A stretch of 64,000 nt of DNA from assembly GCA_042701975.1 (NCBI GenBank), contig CP170561.1, positions 1,054,001-1,118,000 on the forward strand, read 5' to 3'. Of the stretch, positions 1 through 9,815 are shown piece after piece (position 1 is the first letter of the stretch; every line of letters starts with the position of its first letter). Below the pieces are notes generated by a model, which did no database searches, was not told the origin of the DNA, and was given only the letters and a program-made list of their open reading frames with translations. The position numbers and the translations under genes were made by a program. This stretch comes from JAFALK01 sp042701975. Lineage in GTDB: Bacteria > Pseudomonadota > Gammaproteobacteria > Burkholderiales > Burkholderiaceae_C.

Positions 1-635
1 TTGAATCGACGCCCGTGGCCGGACGCAGCATCGCGACGCTTGCCGGCAAGGAGCAGTCCATCGACTGGGCCAAGCAGCGCGATGGCGGCCAGCTGATGCT
101 GCCTTGGCCCGAGGCGCCCGCGCCGCTCAGCCTTGTGCAGCAGGGCACAGGCAAGCCCTGGTACAGCGCGCAGGTACTGGCCGCCGTGCCGCGCAAGGAG
201 GCGCTGCAATCGGGCTACCGCGTCACGCGCAGCGTGACGGCCGTCGAGCGCAAGGACCCGTCGAAGTGGAGTCGCGGCGATGTGCTGCGCGTGCGCGTCG
301 AGGTGGAATCGACGTCGGACATGAGCTGGGTCGTCGTCAGCGATCCGGTGCCGCCGGGCGCGATGATCCTCGGCGGCGGATCGGAGCGCGACTCGGCCAT
401 CGCCACGCAGGGCGAGGCGCGCGACACCGGCGGCTGGGTGGCGTATGAAGAACGCGCCGCCGCGGCCTGGCGCCTGTACTTCGCCTACCTGCCGGCCGGC
501 AAGCACAGGCTGGAGTACACGATCCGCCTGAATGCGGCGGGCAGCTTCCAGATGCCGGGCAGCCGCGTGGAGGCGATGTACTCGCCGGACCGCGCGGGCG
601 AGCTGCCGGTGAGCACGATGGACGTGGCGCCATGA
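1..635 (+). CDS. Bacterial alpha-2-macroglobulin family protein, C-terminal end (partial)
   Basis: The reading frame is open from the window edge, so only the C-terminal part of about 210 residues is present. It has the all-beta pattern expected of the last domains of bacterial alpha-2-macroglobulins (YfhM type), including the stretch VSDPVPPGAMILGG and a closing region of YTIRLNAAGSFQMPGSRVE type. These large periplasmic lipoproteins are thought to trap proteases after envelope damage. The stop overlaps the start of pbpC (ATGA), and a macroglobulin gene followed by pbpC is a classic pair in proteobacteria, which supports the call. The thioester motif would lie upstream, outside the window. 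Confidence 0.8.
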   Translation, partial: ESTPVAGRSIATLAGKEQSIDWAKQRDGGQLMLPWPEAPAPLSLVQQGTGKPWYSAQVLAAVPRKEALQSGYRVTRSVTAVERKDPSKWSRGDVLRVRVEVESTSDMSWVVVSDPVPPGAMILGGGSERDSAIATQGEARDTGGWVAYEERAAAAWRLYFAYLPAGKHRLEYTIRLNAAGSFQMPGSRVEAMYSPDRAGELPVSTMDVAP

Positions 636-2746
636 AGCGCTGGCTCGGCGTTGCGCTGCTGGTCGGAGCCGGGGTTTGGACTCCAGTGGCCCAGGCCCAG
701 CCGAGCTTTGCCGAGGTGAAGGCCGCGTTCCGTCCTTCCGACCTGCAGCTGCTGGACCGCCGCGGCGAAGCGCTGCAGACGCTGCGGCTGGACAAGCGTC
801 AGCGCGAACTCGCCTGGGTGCCACTGGCCGAGGTCTCGCCGGCCCTGCTGCGCGCCGTTTTACTCAGCGAGGACCGCAGCTTCTACGAACACAGCGGCGT
901 GGACTGGAGCGCCGTTGCAGCCAGCGCCTGGGCCAATCTGTGGAACAAGCGCACGCGCGGCGCCTCGACCGTGACCATGCAGCTGGCGGGCCTGCTCGAT
1001 GAAGACGAAGGCCTGCGTCGGACTCGCCGCACCGGCGCGCAGAAGATCGGCCAGGCGCTGATGGCCCGCAAGCTCGAGTCGGGCTGGACCAAGGCGCAGA
1101 TCCTCGAGGCCTATCTGAACCTCGTGCCCTTGCGCGGCGAGCTGGTGGGCATCCATGCAGCGGCGCGGCAGCTGTTCGAGCGTGGACCATCGGGGCTCGA
1201 TGCGCGCGAAGCCTCGCTGATGGCGGCGTTGCTGCGCGCACCCAACGCAGGATCGGCCGTTGTGGCCAAGCGCGCCTGCGCACTGATGCAGGATGCTGCG
1301 GCCAAAGCCGATTGCAGCGGCCTCGAAATCCAGGCCGCCGCCGCGTTCTCGCGTCGAGGCCTGAGCCTGCCTGGCGAACAGCTCGCGCCGCACTTCGCGC
1401 GCCTGGCCCTGCGCGCCGACGGCCCCATCCAGCAGCGCAGCACACTCGATGCACGCACGCAGCGCCTGGCGCTGGAGCTGCTGCAACGCCAGCTGACGGA
1501 GCTGCAGGGCAGCAATGTCTCGGACGGCGCGGTGGTCGTGCTCGACAACGCCAGCGGCGAGGTGCGCGCCTGGGTGGGATCGAGCGGCGCGGAACTCTCC
1601 AGCGCCAACGAGGTGGACGGCGTGCTCGCGCGCCGCCAGCCGGGTTCAGCGCTCAAGCCCTTCGTCTACGAGCTGGCCATCGAGCGCCGCATGCTCAGCG
1701 CCGCCAGCCTGCTCGACGACAGCCCCGCGCAGATCGCCACGGCCAACGGCCTGTACCTGCCGCAGAACTACGACCGCAGCTACCGCGGCTGGGTCACCGT
1801 GAGAGCGGCGTTGGGCAACAGCCTCAACGTGCCCGCCGTGCGCGTGGCCGAGATGCTGAACCCCGATCTGCTCGCCACGCGCCTTCAGGCGCTGGGCCTG
1901 CCGCTGCGCAACAGCGGCAGCTACTACGGCACGGCGCTGGCGCTGGGCGGCGCGGAAGTCACCCTGCTCGACCTGACCAACGCCTACCGCACGCTGGCCA
2001 ACGGCGGGCTGTACAGCGCGCCGGTCTGGCCGGGTCACACGGCGACCGAGCCGAACCGCGTGCTCGATCCCGGCGCCGCCTTCATCGTCACCGACATCCT
2101 CTCCGACAACAGCGCCCGCGCGCTGACCTTTGGCCTGAACAGCGTGCTCTCCACCGGTCGCTTCTCCGCCGTGAAGACCGGTACCAGCAAGGACATGCGC
2201 GACAACTGGTGCATCGGCTTCAACGCGCGCTACACGGTGGGTGTGTGGGTCGGCAATTCGGGCGGCGAGCCGATGCATTCGGTCTCGGGCGTGAGCGGCG
2301 CCGCGCCCGTTTGGGCCGGCTTGATGCGCACGTTGAGCGAAGGCCCAAACACGCCGCGCGCCACACCGAACGGCGTCGTGCAACAGCAGATCGAATTCCA
2401 GGCGCCGCTGCTCGAGCCTTCACGCCCCGAGTGGTTCCTGGCCGGCACCGAAGTCCGACGCGTGAGCCTCGCCCAGTCCGCCCCGCGCGGCATTGCCAAC
2501 CCGCGCGACGGCGCCATCTACGCCATCGATCCGGACATCCCGCCGGTGGCGCAGAAGATCGTCTTCGAAGGCTCGGGCAGCGGCACCGTGCGCTGGCAGC
2601 TTGACGGCCGCGCGCTCGGCAATGGCAATCGCGTTCATTGGGCGCCGCAGCCAGGGAAGCATCGGCTGGCGATGCTGGACGGGACGGGAGCTGTGCTCGA
2701 AGAAGTCGGTTTTGAAGTGCGCGGCGTGACCGTCAAGCCGCGCTGA
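632..2746 (+). CDS. pbpC: Penicillin-binding protein 1C (peptidoglycan glycosyltransferase/transpeptidase-like)
   Basis: The protein has 704 residues with an N-terminal signal/anchor (about 1-22). The GT51 glycosyltransferase domain shows SEDRSFYEH (E80) and the RGASTVTMQLAG motif. The penicillin-binding domain shows SALK (S339, K342), SLN (S397, N399) and KTGTS (K515). A C-terminal beta domain typical of PBP1C follows. It polymerises lipid II in the periplasm and binds beta-lactams. ATGA coupling to the upstream macroglobulin gene suggests co-translation. The 3' end overlaps the convergent GMC oxidoreductase gene by 14 bp. Confidence 0.93.
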   Translation: MKRWLGVALLVGAGVWTPVAQAQPSFAEVKAAFRPSDLQLLDRRGEALQTLRLDKRQRELAWVPLAEVSPALLRAVLLSEDRSFYEHSGVDWSAVAASAWANLWNKRTRGASTVTMQLAGLLDEDEGLRRTRRTGAQKIGQALMARKLESGWTKAQILEAYLNLVPLRGELVGIHAAARQLFERGPSGLDAREASLMAALLRAPNAGSAVVAKRACALMQDAAAKADCSGLEIQAAAAFSRRGLSLPGEQLAPHFARLALRADGPIQQRSTLDARTQRLALELLQRQLTELQGSNVSDGAVVVLDNASGEVRAWVGSSGAELSSANEVDGVLARRQPGSALKPFVYELAIERRMLSAASLLDDSPAQIATANGLYLPQNYDRSYRGWVTVRAALGNSLNVPAVRVAEMLNPDLLATRLQALGLPLRNSGSYYGTALALGGAEVTLLDLTNAYRTLANGGLYSAPVWPGHTATEPNRVLDPGAAFIVTDILSDNSARALTFGLNSVLSTGRFSAVKTGTSKDMRDNWCIGFNARYTVGVWVGNSGGEPMHSVSGVSGAAPVWAGLMRTLSEGPNTPRATPNGVVQQQIEFQAPLLEPSRPEWFLAGTEVRRVSLAQSAPRGIANPRDGAIYAIDPDIPPVAQKIVFEGSGSGTVRWQLDGRALGNGNRVHWAPQPGKHRLAMLDGTGAVLEEVGFEVRGVTVKPR

Positions 2747-4346
2747 TCCACGCCGCCGCCTTCTCCGCCATCATCAGCGTCGGCGAATTGGTATTGCCGC
2801 GCGTGATGTTCGGCATCGCGCTCGCATCCACCACGCGCAGGCCGCTCACGCCGCGTACGCGCATGCGCGCATCAAGCACGGCCATCGGGTCGTCGTCGCG
2901 GCCCATCTTGCAGGTGCCCACCGGGTGGAAGATGGTCGTGGCGATGTCGCCGGCCAGGCGGGCGAGGTCCTCGTCGCTCTGGTACTGCGTGCCGGGCTTG
3001 TATTCCTCGGGGCGGAAGGGCGCGAGCGCCGGCTGCTCGACGATGCGGCGCGTGAGGCGCAGGCTGGCGGCGGCGACCTGCAGGTCGTTCTCGGTGGCGA
3101 GGTAGTTGGGCGCGATGGCCGGCGCCTCAAGCGGATCGGGCGAGCGCAGCAGAACCGTGCCGCGGCTGGTGGGCTCGAGGTTGCACACGCTGGCGGTGAT
3201 GGCGTTGAAGCTGTGCAGCGGCTCGCCGAAGGCGTCCAGCGAGAGCGGTTGCACGTGGTACTGCAGGTCGGGGCCGGCGAGGCCCGCGCGGCTCTTGGCA
3301 AAGGCACCGAGCTGCGAAGGCGCCATGCTCATCGGACCGCGGCGGCGCAGCAGATATTCCAGACCGATGCCGGCCTTGCCCCACCAGGTGCCAGCGCGGG
3401 TGTTGAGCGTGCTGGCGCCGCTGACCTTGTAGACGGCGCGGATCTGCAGGTGGTCCTGCAGGTTGGCGCCGACGCCGGGCAGCTCGTGCTGCACCTCGAT
3501 GCCGAGGCCTTGCAGGTGCGCCGCCGGGCCGATGCCGGAGAGCTGCAGGATCTGCGGCGAGCCGATGGCGCCGGAGGCGAGGATCAGCTCGCCGCATTCC
3601 TTCAAGCGCACGGTCTCGATGCCATGCGGCGTCTGCACGACGGCGCCTTCGCAACGCGCGGCACCGTCGGTCTTGCCGATCAAGAGGCGCTGCACCTGCG
3701 CGCCAGTCCACATCTCGAAGTTGGGGCGCGCAAAGCAGGTCGGTCGCAGAAAGGCCTTGGCGGTGTTCCAGCGCCAGCCGTTCTTCTGGTTGACTTCGAA
3801 ATAGCCGACGCCTTCGTTGTTGCCGCGGTTGAAATCGGTGCTGGCCGGGACGCCGGCCTGCACCGCTGCCTGCGCGAAGGCATCGAGGATGGGCCAGTGC
3901 AGGCGCTGTTGCTCGATGCGCCATTCGCCGCCGGCACCGTGCAACTCGTCGCCGCCGCGCCAGTGGTCTTCGTGCTGCTTGAAGAAGGGCAGGCAGTGCT
4001 GCCAGTTCCAGCTGTCGTCATCCAGCGCCGCGGCCCAGCCGTCGTAATCGCGCGACTGACCGCGCATGTAGATCATGCCGTTGATGCTGGAGCTGCCGCC
4101 CAGCACCTTGCCGCGCGGGTAGCGCAGGCTGCGGCCGTTGAGGCCGGCGGCGGGTTCGGTCTTGTAGAGCCAGTCGGTGCGCGGATTGCCGATGCAGTGC
4201 AGGTAGCCGACGGGGATGTGGATCCAGTGGTAGTCGTCGGCGCCGCCGGCTTCGAGAAGCAGCACGCGCCGACGTGGGTCGGCGCTCAGGCGGTTGGCCA
4301 GCAGGCAGCCTGCGGTGCCTGCGCCAACGATGATGGTGTCGTACAT
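2733..4346 (-). CDS. GMC family FAD-dependent oxidoreductase (choline/alcohol dehydrogenase type)
   Basis: About 537 residues. The N-terminus has the FAD-binding dinucleotide motif IIVGAGTAGCLLANRL and the acidic end LLLEAGG. GMC signature 1 is GSSSINGMIYMRG, signature 2 is ASGAIGSPQILQLSGIGP, and the C-terminus has HPVGTCKMG with a catalytic His and a later NPT-like region. The family oxidises primary alcohols or choline-like substrates with FAD; the substrate cannot be told from sequence (BetA and AlkJ homologues look alike). An in-frame ATG lies 9 bp upstream at 4355. The start at 4346 is preferred because a GGGAAG element sits at useful spacing before it. Confidence 0.88.
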   Translation of the reverse strand: MYDTIIVGAGTAGCLLANRLSADPRRRVLLLEAGGADDYHWIHIPVGYLHCIGNPRTDWLYKTEPAAGLNGRSLRYPRGKVLGGSSSINGMIYMRGQSRDYDGWAAALDDDSWNWQHCLPFFKQHEDHWRGGDELHGAGGEWRIEQQRLHWPILDAFAQAAVQAGVPASTDFNRGNNEGVGYFEVNQKNGWRWNTAKAFLRPTCFARPNFEMWTGAQVQRLLIGKTDGAARCEGAVVQTPHGIETVRLKECGELILASGAIGSPQILQLSGIGPAAHLQGLGIEVQHELPGVGANLQDHLQIRAVYKVSGASTLNTRAGTWWGKAGIGLEYLLRRRGPMSMAPSQLGAFAKSRAGLAGPDLQYHVQPLSLDAFGEPLHSFNAITASVCNLEPTSRGTVLLRSPDPLEAPAIAPNYLATENDLQVAAASLRLTRRIVEQPALAPFRPEEYKPGTQYQSDEDLARLAGDIATTIFHPVGTCKMGRDDDPMAVLDARMRVRGVSGLRVVDASAMPNITRGNTNSPTLMMAEKAAAWISAA

Positions 4347-4389
4347 GCGGACCATCTTCCCATGGTCCGCATGTGCGCGAGGGTCGGAT

Positions 4390-5724
4390 TTACTCGCGGC
4401 TCACCAGCGCGTGCCAGTCGATGCGGCGGGTGGCGATCATCACGGCAGCCAGCACGATGAAGAGCAGCACACTGCCGACGAGCAGCGAAGCCTGCTCCAG
4501 CCGCAGCAGCACGTAGAGCGCGCCGTAGATGCCGGCCACGCCCGCGCCAAAGACCAGGCCGCGACGCGCCGATCCCAATGCCGATGCGCCGTAGAACGCC
4601 AGCAGGCCAGCAGTGGCGGCGGCGGCAATGCCATAGGCCAGCGCGAAGTCGATCTGCTCGGACAGGCTCAGCAGCAGCAGGAAGAAGATCGACTGCGCCA
4701 GGCCCACGAGCAGGTACTGCACCGGGTGCACGCGTGCGCCGGCCAGCAGCTCGACCAGGCCCACGCAGACGAAGGTCAGCACGATGAACATCAGGCCGTA
4801 CTTGATGGCGCGGTCGCTCATCACGTACGGGTTGACGGGGTCGATCATCGAAAAGCCGAGCGTGTCCATCACGGCGCCTTGACCCGAGTTGATACCGGGC
4901 GCGCCGACACCTTGCAGCACGTCGCGGGCAGCGGAGCTGGCGAGTTCGGAGACCTTCCAATGCGCGTCGAATCCGCGCTCGTTCACTTCGCGCGCGCTGG
5001 GCAGGAAGCGGCCGCCGAAGCTGGGATGCGGCCAGTTGGATTGCACGCTCATCGTGGTGGCCGCTGCAGCGGGCACGATGGCGAAATCCTGCGTGCCGTT
5101 GAGCTCGAGATCGATGCTCAGCTCCAGCGGCTGGTTGGCGTTGAACCCCGGCAGCTCGGCATGCATGCCCTTGGTGTAGTTGGCGTGGCCGGTGCCGGGC
5201 TTGACGGGCAGTGCGGTCTTGCCGAGGACAACCGTCGCCGCGCGAACGCCGCGCACATCGCTGAGCGCCAGCATCACCTGCGGCGCCTCGCAACGGACTT
5301 GCCCGCCCTGGTGCGAAGCCGTGGGCTCCAGGCTGTTGAGCTCGGCCCAGCTGGCCTTGATCTTCAAGGGGCCGGCATAGCCGTTGACCTTGAAGAGCCC
5401 GCGGTAGCGCGGCTCGGCATTGAGCGCGCCGCTAACGTCGAGCTTGGCGGGTGTGGACATCAGCTGGTAGGCCGTGGTCTGCGTCTCGACCTTCTTCTCC
5501 TTTTCGGTCACGGTCGTCGTCTGCCACTGCTCGGTGCAATTGCGCAGCAGCAACGGGCCCAGCAGCGTCTGCCCACCGGCCTGCGACTCCGCCACGCTGG
5601 CCACCGCCTCGCGCTGGAAGGTCTGGCGTTCGTCGACGATCCAGCCGATGCGCGCCAGCACGATGGTCAGCACCACCGTCACTGCGGCCAGCAGGAGGAA
5701 TTTGAAGAAGAGGGCTCGGGTCAT
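4390..5724 (-). CDS. creD: Inner membrane protein CreD
   Basis: 444 residues: an N-terminal transmembrane helix, a large periplasmic domain, then several hydrophobic helices in the C-terminal half, as in CreD. It lies immediately downstream of creB-creC on the same strand. In enterobacteria and Pseudomonas creD is the main target of CreBC and affects envelope integrity and beta-lactam response; its biochemical role is unclear. The gap to creC is 36 bp, so co-transcription is likely. creA is not present nearby. Confidence 0.87.
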   Translation of the reverse strand: MTRALFFKFLLLAAVTVVLTIVLARIGWIVDERQTFQREAVASVAESQAGGQTLLGPLLLRNCTEQWQTTTVTEKEKKVETQTTAYQLMSTPAKLDVSGALNAEPRYRGLFKVNGYAGPLKIKASWAELNSLEPTASHQGGQVRCEAPQVMLALSDVRGVRAATVVLGKTALPVKPGTGHANYTKGMHAELPGFNANQPLELSIDLELNGTQDFAIVPAAAATTMSVQSNWPHPSFGGRFLPSAREVNERGFDAHWKVSELASSAARDVLQGVGAPGINSGQGAVMDTLGFSMIDPVNPYVMSDRAIKYGLMFIVLTFVCVGLVELLAGARVHPVQYLLVGLAQSIFFLLLLSLSEQIDFALAYGIAAAATAGLLAFYGASALGSARRGLVFGAGVAGIYGALYVLLRLEQASLLVGSVLLFIVLAAVMIATRRIDWHALVSRE

Positions 5725-5760
5725 GTGAGAGGGCTCCGTCGTTGGGGGACGGCGGCAGTC

Positions 5761-7227
5761 TCACGAGCCTGGGTGAGGCGATGAAGAAGTTTGTGAGGCG
5801 AGCGTGAAGTCGAGCCCAAAGTCGAGAACCACGCGCAAGCCGGGCTCGGCACGCTCGAAGCTCAGGCGCGCGCCGTGCAGCTGCGCCACCTGACGAACCA
5901 GCGCCAGCCCCAGGCCCGAGCCCTTGGCCAACGTGCCGGGCCGCGCGGTGGAAAAGAAGCGCTCGCCCAGGTGTGGCCATGCCGCTTCTGGAACGCCGGG
6001 GCCGAAGTCGCGCAGCGTGAAGCGGCCTTGCTGGACCGCGATCTCGATGGCCGACCCGGCCGGCGCAAAGTCCAGCGCGTTGACGAGCAGGTTGCTCAAG
6101 GCCAGCGCCTGCAGCTCGGCGTCGCCTTGCAGCACGACGGGTTCGCGGGCCAACCAGCGAACCTCGATCTCGGCCTGCGCGATGCGCTGCTGCAGCGCAT
6201 CCAGCTGCTGCGCGGCTAGATCGTCGAGTCGCACCGGTCCGGGATGCGGCGGGCCGGATTGCATCTCCAGCTTGGCCAGCTCCAGCATGCGCTCGATCAG
6301 CGCCTGCATGCGCTCGCTCTGTGCCACGACCTGACCGGCGAAACGCTCGCGGTCCGGCGTGGTCAGTTCGTCCTGCAGCAGCTCGCCGCTCGCGCGGATG
6401 GCGGCGAGCGGACTCTTGAGCTCGTGCGTGAGCGCGCGCACGGTGCGCTCGATGTGTTCTCGGCCGTCGAGCCTTTCGCGCATCGCGCCCATGGCCTGCG
6501 CCAAGTCGCCCAGCTCGCCAGGCATCTGCGGCACACGCTCGCGCTGGCCGAGTTGCACGCGGCGTGCGTAGTCGCGCAGCCGGCGCACGCTCCACACCAG
6601 CCACAGCGTGACGGCCACACCGATCGCCAATGAAAGCGACAGCAGCAGCACGCCGGCCCAGAAGATGCGCCGCTGCGCGCGGCCGATGAACCCTTCGACA
6701 GCCACCAGCGGCTTGGCCACACTGACGACGCCGATGGTCCGCCCCTCGTGCAGCACGGGCGCGGCGACGAACATCACGCCGCTGCGGTCGTCCGTCTGCA
6801 CCTCGCGCGAGAGCCGTGCGCCGTATTCGCCGCGCAGGGTGCGCAGCACGTCGTTCCAGCGCGAGTAGTCCTGGCCCACGCCGGGCCCGACGGTGTCCAG
6901 CACGACGCGGCCCTTCTCGTCGGTCACAAGCACGCGCAGATCGAGCGTGGTCTTGCGCAGGCCCCAAATGCGCGCATCGACGGGCCGCAGCGCGTAGTCG
7001 CGCACATGGGCTGCAAAGCTGGTGCCTTCGAGCTGGCCGCCGGCGGGCATGCCGGCCAGCGGCTCCTCGGCCAGCTCGGCCAGCAGGTGAGCGGTGTCCA
7101 CCATCAGGTCTTCCATCACCTCGCGCACGCTGGGCTGCACTTCGGCCATGAAGACGCGCAGCAAGAAGAAGGCCGTGATGCCGGTGATGACGAAGAAGGC
7201 GAAGAACAGGCGCAGGCCGATGCGCAT
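5761..7227 (-). CDS. creC: Two-component sensor histidine kinase CreC
   Basis: 488 residues. The layout is an N-terminal transmembrane helix, a periplasmic sensor of about 150 residues, a second helix (about 180-205), HAMP, the H-box THELKSPLAAIRASGE, the N-box LSNLLVNALDFA, and G-boxes FGPGVP and GSGLGLALVRQV. This is a complete kinase. The reading frame extends upstream but into creB, and the ATG at 7227 sits 2 bp after the creB stop and begins a plausible hydrophobic anchor (MRIGLRLFFAFFVIT). It phosphorylates CreB. Confidence 0.9.
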   Translation of the reverse strand: MRIGLRLFFAFFVITGITAFFLLRVFMAEVQPSVREVMEDLMVDTAHLLAELAEEPLAGMPAGGQLEGTSFAAHVRDYALRPVDARIWGLRKTTLDLRVLVTDEKGRVVLDTVGPGVGQDYSRWNDVLRTLRGEYGARLSREVQTDDRSGVMFVAAPVLHEGRTIGVVSVAKPLVAVEGFIGRAQRRIFWAGVLLLSLSLAIGVAVTLWLVWSVRRLRDYARRVQLGQRERVPQMPGELGDLAQAMGAMRERLDGREHIERTVRALTHELKSPLAAIRASGELLQDELTTPDRERFAGQVVAQSERMQALIERMLELAKLEMQSGPPHPGPVRLDDLAAQQLDALQQRIAQAEIEVRWLAREPVVLQGDAELQALALSNLLVNALDFAPAGSAIEIAVQQGRFTLRDFGPGVPEAAWPHLGERFFSTARPGTLAKGSGLGLALVRQVAQLHGARLSFERAEPGLRVVLDFGLDFTLASQTSSSPHPGS

Positions 7228-7229
7228 GG

Positions 7230-7901
7230 CTATTCGAGCGAGTAGCCGAGGCCGCGGTGGGTGCGGATCAGATCCGAATCTGGCCGCACCGCGCGGAGCT
7301 TGGCGCGCAGGGTCTTGATGTGCGTGTCCACCGTGCGGTCCTGGCTCTCGGCGTCTAGCCCCCAAACGGCGTCGAGCAGCAGCTCGCGGCTGTGGATGCG
7401 CGCGGGCGCGGCCAGCAGCTTCTTCAGCAAGCCCAGCTCACGGCGCGTGAGGTCGAGCAGCTCGCCGTGGAAACGCACGCGGGTGCCGTCGGCTTCGAGC
7501 AAGAAGGGGTTTGCCGTGTCCGCTTGAGCGGGCGGCGGTGGCACGCGGCGCAGCAGCGCGCGCACCCGGGCCACGAGTTCACGCGGGCTGAAGGGCTTGC
7601 CAAGGTAGTCGTCAGCGCCCAGCTCCAGTCCCAGCACGCGGTCCATTTCCTCGCTGCGTGCGCTGAGCATCAGCACCGGCAGGTGGCGCGTGCGCGGCGC
7701 GGCGCGCAGTTCGCGGCACAGGTCCAGGCCGTTGCCATCGGGCAGGCCCACGTCGAGCACGAGCAGCTCGGGCAGCGTGGTCTCGATCAGGCTGCGCGCC
7801 TCGTGCAGCCAGGCGCAGTGCTGGACCGCAAAGCCCTCGCGTTCCAGCGCGAAGGCCACGGCTTGCGCGATGGCGGGGTCGTCCTCGAGCAGCAGCAGCA
7901 T
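7230..7901 (-). CDS. creB: Two-component response regulator CreB (OmpR family)
   Basis: 223 residues: a receiver domain with acidic pocket LEDD, phospho-acceptor Asp about residue 50 in LVLDVGLPDG and a conserved Lys in GKPF, followed by an OmpR/PhoB winged helix with RTVDTHIKTLRAKL and a terminal RGLGYSLE. It is the DNA-binding partner of CreC and lies first in a creB-creC-creD operon. Family assignment is firm. The exact Cre name rests on linkage to creC and creD. Confidence 0.9.
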   Translation of the reverse strand: MLLLLEDDPAIAQAVAFALEREGFAVQHCAWLHEARSLIETTLPELLVLDVGLPDGNGLDLCRELRAAPRTRHLPVLMLSARSEEMDRVLGLELGADDYLGKPFSPRELVARVRALLRRVPPPPAQADTANPFLLEADGTRVRFHGELLDLTRRELGLLKKLLAAPARIHSRELLLDAVWGLDAESQDRTVDTHIKTLRAKLRAVRPDSDLIRTHRGLGYSLE

Positions 7902-7937
7902 TCGCTCAGCGACTCCGGTGCTGCGGCTTCTTCATGC

Positions 7938-8579
7938 TCAACGCACCAGCGGCGTGGCGAGCACGGGGAAGAGCTTTTGCAGGCCATCGGCCAGCAACTC
8001 AACGGCGAGGGCCGCGAGGATCAGACCCATCAGGCGCGTCATGATGTTGATGCCCGTGCTGCCCAGCACCTTGGCGATCTTGCCCGAGGCGGAAAACACG
8101 GCGAAAGTCACGAGGCCCACGACGACCCCATAGCCGCACAGGATGGCCAGCTCCCACCAATGGCGGGTCTTCTCCGCGTAGATCACCATCGTGGAAATCG
8201 TGGCGGGGCCGGTCAGCAGCGGGATGGTCAGCGGCACCACGGCGATGCTGGCGCCGGCATCGGCCTTGCTGGCGCCCTCCTGCACATCCGTGCCCTTGCT
8301 CTCGGCCTGCTGCGCATTGAGCATGGCCAGCGAGCTGATCAGCAGCAGCGTGCCGCCGCCGACCTGGAACGAGGCGAGCGAGATGCCGAAGAACTCGATG
8401 AGCTTGAGGCCCGCCAGGGCGCTCAGGCTGATCACGACAAAGGCGCTGAACGAGGCCACGCGGATCGTGCGCTGGCGCTGCTGGCGCGTAAAGCTGCCCG
8501 TGAAGTGGATGAAGAACGGAACAACACCAATGGGATTGACGATGGCGATGAGCGCCACCAGCGGCTTGTAGATGTCCAT
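7938..8579 (-). CDS. MarC family integral membrane protein
   Basis: 213 residues with six hydrophobic segments and the family N-terminus (ALIAIVNPIGVVPFFI) and the PLTIPLLTGPATIS motif typical of MarC/YhgN/YchE. The function of this membrane family is not established; early links to multiple antibiotic resistance were not confirmed. Two in-frame start codons lie close together (8588 and 8579). The second gives the family-like N-terminus MDIYKPLVAL. Confidence 0.87.
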   Translation of the reverse strand: MDIYKPLVALIAIVNPIGVVPFFIHFTGSFTRQQRQRTIRVASFSAFVVISLSALAGLKLIEFFGISLASFQVGGGTLLLISSLAMLNAQQAESKGTDVQEGASKADAGASIAVVPLTIPLLTGPATISTMVIYAEKTRHWWELAILCGYGVVVGLVTFAVFSASGKIAKVLGSTGINIMTRLMGLILAALAVELLADGLQKLFPVLATPLVR

Positions 8580-8601
8580 GGCGGGCATTATTCCGTCTGG
8601 T

Positions 8602-9549
8602 TCAGGCGTTAGGACTCGGTTCTGACGCGAATTCGGGCTCGGGCTCCGGCTCCGGCTCGTTGAGCGCGAGGTAGACCGCACAGCAGCCCCGCAAGTACAC
8701 GAGCATGGGCAGCGCGAGCGCCAGCGCGAACACCACGCCGCCGCCGGTCAGCGCGGCCACGCCCAACTTGGAGGCCGCCACCGGCGCCCCGGCCGCACCG
8801 AGCGAGCGCAGGCCGTAGCCGAACAGCCCGGCCATCAGTTGCTGCGGCGGCAGATCGATGCCCAACCACCAGACGCTGAGCAGCGCCATCACACGCGCAC
8901 CGGACAGCACCACGAAGCTGATCGCCGCCGTCACGGCCGCCGTCAGCCCCATCACCACCAGCATCAGCGCACCGGCTTCGATCAGCCCATGGCGGAACTG
9001 GCGCCAACACATCAGGGCCGTGTCCCGCGCGCGAGCACCGGCCCAGACCGAAGGCCCGGTCAGCGGCCCGACGATCACCACCACGGCCAGCGCCACCAGG
9101 CCCACGCCGCTGACACCCAGCGGCACCAGGGCGCCGAACAACGGAGCGCCGATCCACGGCAGGTTGACGCCACGCAGCAGGCCCAGCAGCAGCGCAGCCG
9201 GCACGGCCAGCGCCAGCAGGACCAGGCCCAGGCTCATCAGCACATGATGACTGCGCAGCAGGGCTTCCTTGACGGCCTCCTCGACCTCACGGACCGCGCG
9301 GCCGCGCGCCTGGTCCATCAAGAGCATGCCGGTGGCATTGACGCCGAAAAACGTGACCGTCAGCGCCAGGCCGGCACACAGGCCGCCAAGGCCACCGCGC
9401 TCCTGCGCCAGGGCCGACTCGGCCATCGCCAGCAGCAGCCCGGCTGTCGCGAACGTGGCCAGGAGTGCAAAAAGCGCTGCGCCGTTGCGCGGGGCGTCGA
9501 GGGCGGCGAGCACGCGCTCGAAGGCGCGCAGGTTCAAGGTTCGGGCCAT
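8602..9549 (-). CDS. Uncharacterised integral membrane protein
   Basis: About 315 residues with roughly six to seven hydrophobic helices, including a helix-rich centre and a C-terminal hairpin, ending in a Pro-Glu repeat tail (EPEPEPEPEF). I do not recognise the family; overall it resembles membrane proteins with no assigned function. The upstream frame extension (to 9657) lacks membrane character and conserved look, so MARTLNLRAF at 9549 is chosen. It lies 22 bp downstream of the marC start on the same strand, so it may be transcribed ahead of marC. Confidence 0.7.
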   Translation of the reverse strand: MARTLNLRAFERVLAALDAPRNGAALFALLATFATAGLLLAMAESALAQERGGLGGLCAGLALTVTFFGVNATGMLLMDQARGRAVREVEEAVKEALLRSHHVLMSLGLVLLALAVPAALLLGLLRGVNLPWIGAPLFGALVPLGVSGVGLVALAVVVIVGPLTGPSVWAGARARDTALMCWRQFRHGLIEAGALMLVVMGLTAAVTAAISFVVLSGARVMALLSVWWLGIDLPPQQLMAGLFGYGLRSLGAAGAPVAASKLGVAALTGGGVVFALALALPMLVYLRGCCAVYLALNEPEPEPEPEFASEPSPNA

Positions 9550-9815
9550 GGGGCGATCATCACAGTTGCGGAGCTGGCGAGGCCCCTGAGCGGACCAGAA
9601 CGCCGCGCGTGACCCGATGGAAGCGCTTCTTTGCCCAAAACCAAGGGTTTCTACCAAGCCTAAATAACAACAATCCTCGGATGGTGCAGTGGGCTGCTGC
9701 GGGGCATTAACCCATAATGGTTTTTCCTGTGTCTGGACGCCGCGCCTTCGCTTGAATGGTTCACGATGGGTTGAAGCTCCACATGGTTATTTAGTTATTT
9801 GAAAGGGCTTCCCCA
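9550..9815 (+). promoter_or_regulatory. Long leader upstream of the RRM-protein gene
   Basis: 266 bp with no gene separate the divergent membrane-protein gene and the RRM-protein gene. The last part is AT-richer than its surroundings. Long 5' leaders are common before cold-inducible RNA-binding proteins, so this probably holds the promoter and a leader. No specific riboswitch or known element is visible. Confidence 0.4.

Noticed and set aside
2925..4460. 511-codon open frame opposite the GMC oxidoreductase
   Set aside because: Antisense shadow; the minus-strand gene has all family motifs.
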